A stretch of DNA of 31,932 bases, taken from a virus. The stretch lies in IMG/VR virus record IMGVR_UViG_3300021963_000436, positions 1 to 31,932 of that record; one strand, given 5' to 3'. The position numbers were made by a program, and so were the translations under genes. The notes under the pieces are model-generated. The model worked only from the letters and a program-made list of their open reading frames with translations. It was not told the DNA's origin and searched no databases. Every line of letters starts with the position of its first letter. Position 1 is the stretch's first letter. Positions 29,944 through 31,932 of this stretch are shown here, piece after piece.

Positions 29944-31923
29944 ATGAAAAATATTCAAGCCCAGTATCAAGACCTTCTCGAAGGTAAAATGTCAAAAGCA
30001 AACTTCATGCGTAATGTTCGTATGCAGTTTCCTCAACATATTTCTTCTGTTTCTTCTTTTGAAGATTCTGTAAAAATACTAAAAGGAAAACGTATTCTTT
30101 CTGAAAATCAAATAAGTGAGTTATCACCGGCTCTGAGAAGAGCTGCTTACGATACTGCTAAAGCACAAATAGATCCGGATAATCCTTTAAGTGCAAATAG
30201 AAGAAGAAGCCAAGCAAGTACTTTCGGATACCAAATAGATCCTGGAATGAAGAAAAAGTTAGATTCTCTATTTGTCGGTACCGGTTATAAAGTAAAACTA
30301 GTAAAGACACCGACTGGAATGCATTTAGACTTGGTAGATGAGAGTGGAAAAACGGCTGTTGAACTTGAGATTTCAAAAGACACTTACAATATAAAACAAA
30401 AACATCTCATAGACGAGCCAATTATAAGGAAACTTGAAAGAGTTGTTAAATATATTCAGAGCAGTGGAGAATTAGGGGAAAGCTTAAACGAAGCTTTCAA
30501 AGATAGTACTAACAACGAACTTGCATCATACTTAGGAACTTTAAAAAATGAACTAAACGCAGAAAAAGATCCTAAAAAGAAAAAGCTTGTACAAAAAGAT
30601 CTTGAAGACGTTAAAGCAGAACTTAAAAAGAGAAGAAAGGAAAAATCTGATAATTTAAACGAAGCTAAACAGCCGATTGGTGTTTACGGACATAATCCGA
30701 ATGCCGAAATGGATGAATATAGGGGTATTGATTACGTAAACTACTACCAAGCCTACAAAGGCATTCAGTACGAACTTTCTAAGATGCCTGAAATCACTGA
30801 TGAGAACTACATCAAGGCTAGAAAAAAAGTTGTTGCTAATATTTTAAAAGATCCGGATGCATACAAAGATTTACAGCTTGCTAACTTTAAGGCTGTAAAA
30901 GAGATGGATAAGGATTTAGAAATGAAAGATGTAAAGAAAGATAATTTGGTTGATAAGCCAAATGAAATGAAAGTTGTTAAGAAAGACGTCAAAGGAAATA
31001 CAGAAGCTACTTTAGAAAAGAAAGAAGCTAAGAAGTCTAAAACTGCTAAGGTGCCTGTAATGACTCAAGCACCTAAAGGTAGTTTGAAAGCTTTTGAAAC
31101 TCCTGGCAAAGAGAAAGTAATGGCTCTTAAAGAGGCATATGAATTAGAAAAAAACCTAGATTCATTAAAATCAAATGCAACAGGTGCATTATCTGCTCAT
31201 AAACTTTCGCATGGTGGAGATACTAAGAATAAGCCTGTAGCACTAAAAGCAATAGAAGATATTAAAAACGCTACTTCAGCAGTACAGATTTTTAATATTC
31301 TACATAAGACCGGACTTTTTGATAAAGTCGAAATTAAAGATATTTTAAAAAAACACGATACTAAGACTCCTTTTACAGTAGCAAACGAAACCAAAGTACA
31401 GTCTCTTAAAGAGCACATCCTTGACGAACTTATGCAACCTAACCTTGAACACGAACATATTAATGTAGGTTCACGCGTTAAAAAAAAAGGCCTTAAAGAT
31501 TACGATGCTGCACAAGTAGGTAATGTCACTGGATTTGATGGTGATACTGCTACTGTGAAGTGGGATAATGATTCTGTTGAACACCTACAGATAAACGTTC
31601 TTACTAAAAAAGAAATACCACAGCTACCAGACGCAGCGGAGAGATGGGCTAAAATACCAGATAGCCCTTTTATGAAGAGACAAGAAGCAGAAGAAGTGAA
31701 AGAGAGTGAAGAAGATAAGAAAACTAGACTTAAAAGTTTAAAAGAAAAAATAGTAAAAGCTTTAGAAAAAGAAGGTTATGCAGTACAGACACAAGGAGGT
31801 CAGACTTTAAGCGCTGGTAAAAATACTTCACAAGGTATTACAACAGCACGGGATTTAGAAAGAGCAACTGGAGATCAACTTACAGTATTAGATACTAGGA
31901 CTGGCCGAAAAACACAAGCATAA
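29944..31923 (+). CDS. Large Lys/Glu-rich modular head protein candidate
   Basis: A 659-aa protein of several parts. Residues 1 to about 55 (MSKANFMRNVRMQFPQHISS, SSFEDSVKILKGKRILSE) resemble a module I have seen in phage head-region proteins. A folded segment follows (about 100-165). Long Lys/Glu-rich helices run from about 190 to 235 and 320 to 380. Residues about 507-545 (VGSRVKKKGLKDYDAAQVGN, VTGFDGDTATVKWDND) look like a KOW/SH3-type barrel. The tripeptides LNEA (about 181 and 238), LKEA (about 394) and ILDE (about 491) lie between parts and fit prohead-protease sites. It is followed by a TAATG junction. Scaffold/core or processed internal protein are both possible; I cannot choose. Confidence 0.55.
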   Translation: MKNIQAQYQDLLEGKMSKANFMRNVRMQFPQHISSVSSFEDSVKILKGKRILSENQISELSPALRRAAYDTAKAQIDPDNPLSANRRRSQASTFGYQIDPGMKKKLDSLFVGTGYKVKLVKTPTGMHLDLVDESGKTAVELEISKDTYNIKQKHLIDEPIIRKLERVVKYIQSSGELGESLNEAFKDSTNNELASYLGTLKNELNAEKDPKKKKLVQKDLEDVKAELKKRRKEKSDNLNEAKQPIGVYGHNPNAEMDEYRGIDYVNYYQAYKGIQYELSKMPEITDENYIKARKKVVANILKDPDAYKDLQLANFKAVKEMDKDLEMKDVKKDNLVDKPNEMKVVKKDVKGNTEATLEKKEAKKSKTAKVPVMTQAPKGSLKAFETPGKEKVMALKEAYELEKNLDSLKSNATGALSAHKLSHGGDTKNKPVALKAIEDIKNATSAVQIFNILHKTGLFDKVEIKDILKKHDTKTPFTVANETKVQSLKEHILDELMQPNLEHEHINVGSRVKKKGLKDYDAAQVGNVTGFDGDTATVKWDNDSVEHLQINVLTKKEIPQLPDAAERWAKIPDSPFMKRQEAEEVKESEEDKKTRLKSLKEKIVKALEKEGYAVQTQGGQTLSAGKNTSQGITTARDLERATGDQLTVLDTRTGRKTQA

Positions 31924-31932
31924 TGGAGAAAC
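31923..31932 (+). CDS. Start of next gene (3' partial)
   Basis: The final bases read TAATGGAGAAAC: the stop of the upstream gene overlaps an ATG at 31923 followed by GAG AAA. The same TAATG junction is used by at least seven gene pairs here, so a new gene probably begins. Only M-E-K is visible. Confidence 0.5.

Noticed and set aside
1-31932. tRNA genes, integrase or attachment sites, insertion sequences
   Set aside because: Gaps between genes are mostly under 50 nt and none shows a cloverleaf; no transposase or recombinase motif was seen. A covariance-model search would be needed to exclude tRNAs fully.

Overview
This AT-rich 31.9 kb window is a late-gene segment of a T4-like tailed phage (myovirus, Caudoviricetes). 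Every gene I accept is on the + strand. Most neighbours touch or overlap by 1-4 nt (TAATG or ATGA junctions). The anchors are a gp6-type baseplate protein, a gp17-type terminase ATPase/nuclease, a gp20-type portal and a gp61-type primase. I see no integrase, repressor, plasmid gene, tRNA or CRISPR array. Nearly all start codons have A/T-rich leaders without a Shine-Dalgarno sequence. That would fit a Bacteroidetes-type host, but the host cannot be fixed from this sequence.

Layout. 1-9194: baseplate and tail structural genes (gp6-like C-terminus, a DNRLRE-like protein, a 1600-aa gp7/gpI-like protein, and two further virion proteins). 9206-13336: a fibre-like protein with five 16-residue Thr-rich repeats, then a glycosyltransferase / FkbM methyltransferase / glycosyltransferase cassette, then a small protein that repeats the C-terminal module of the 8109-9194 protein. 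13355-15414: a DNA-metabolism island (GIY-YIG nuclease, primase, YqaJ/lambda-type exonuclease). 15430-18332: nucleotidyltransferase, HExxH metallopeptidase-like protein, zinc-ribbon protein, a coiled-coil protein and a Dps-like helical protein. 18332-20710: small modular Cys/Lys-rich phage proteins. 20729-21328: GH19 endolysin. 21325-23240: four small proteins with related leaders, followed by a strong hairpin terminator. 23344-31923: a small protein, a possible small terminase, large terminase, portal, and post-portal head or prohead proteins, including a 42-residue gene at 29803. A new gene begins at 31923.

Main hypothesis. At least ten proteins between 15430 and 29792 begin with a short amphipathic peptide ending in L-x-E or I-x-E. 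This resembles the T4 capsid-targeting sequence and the gp21 prohead-protease site. Similar tripeptides also lie between modules of several proteins. This suggests a large set of head-internal proteins, possibly including a nucleotidyltransferase, that are targeted to the prohead and matured there. Second hypothesis: the mucin-like tail protein is modified by the glycosyltransferases encoded beside it. A recurrent TATTTATTA motif marks the short intergenic gaps and is of unknown function.
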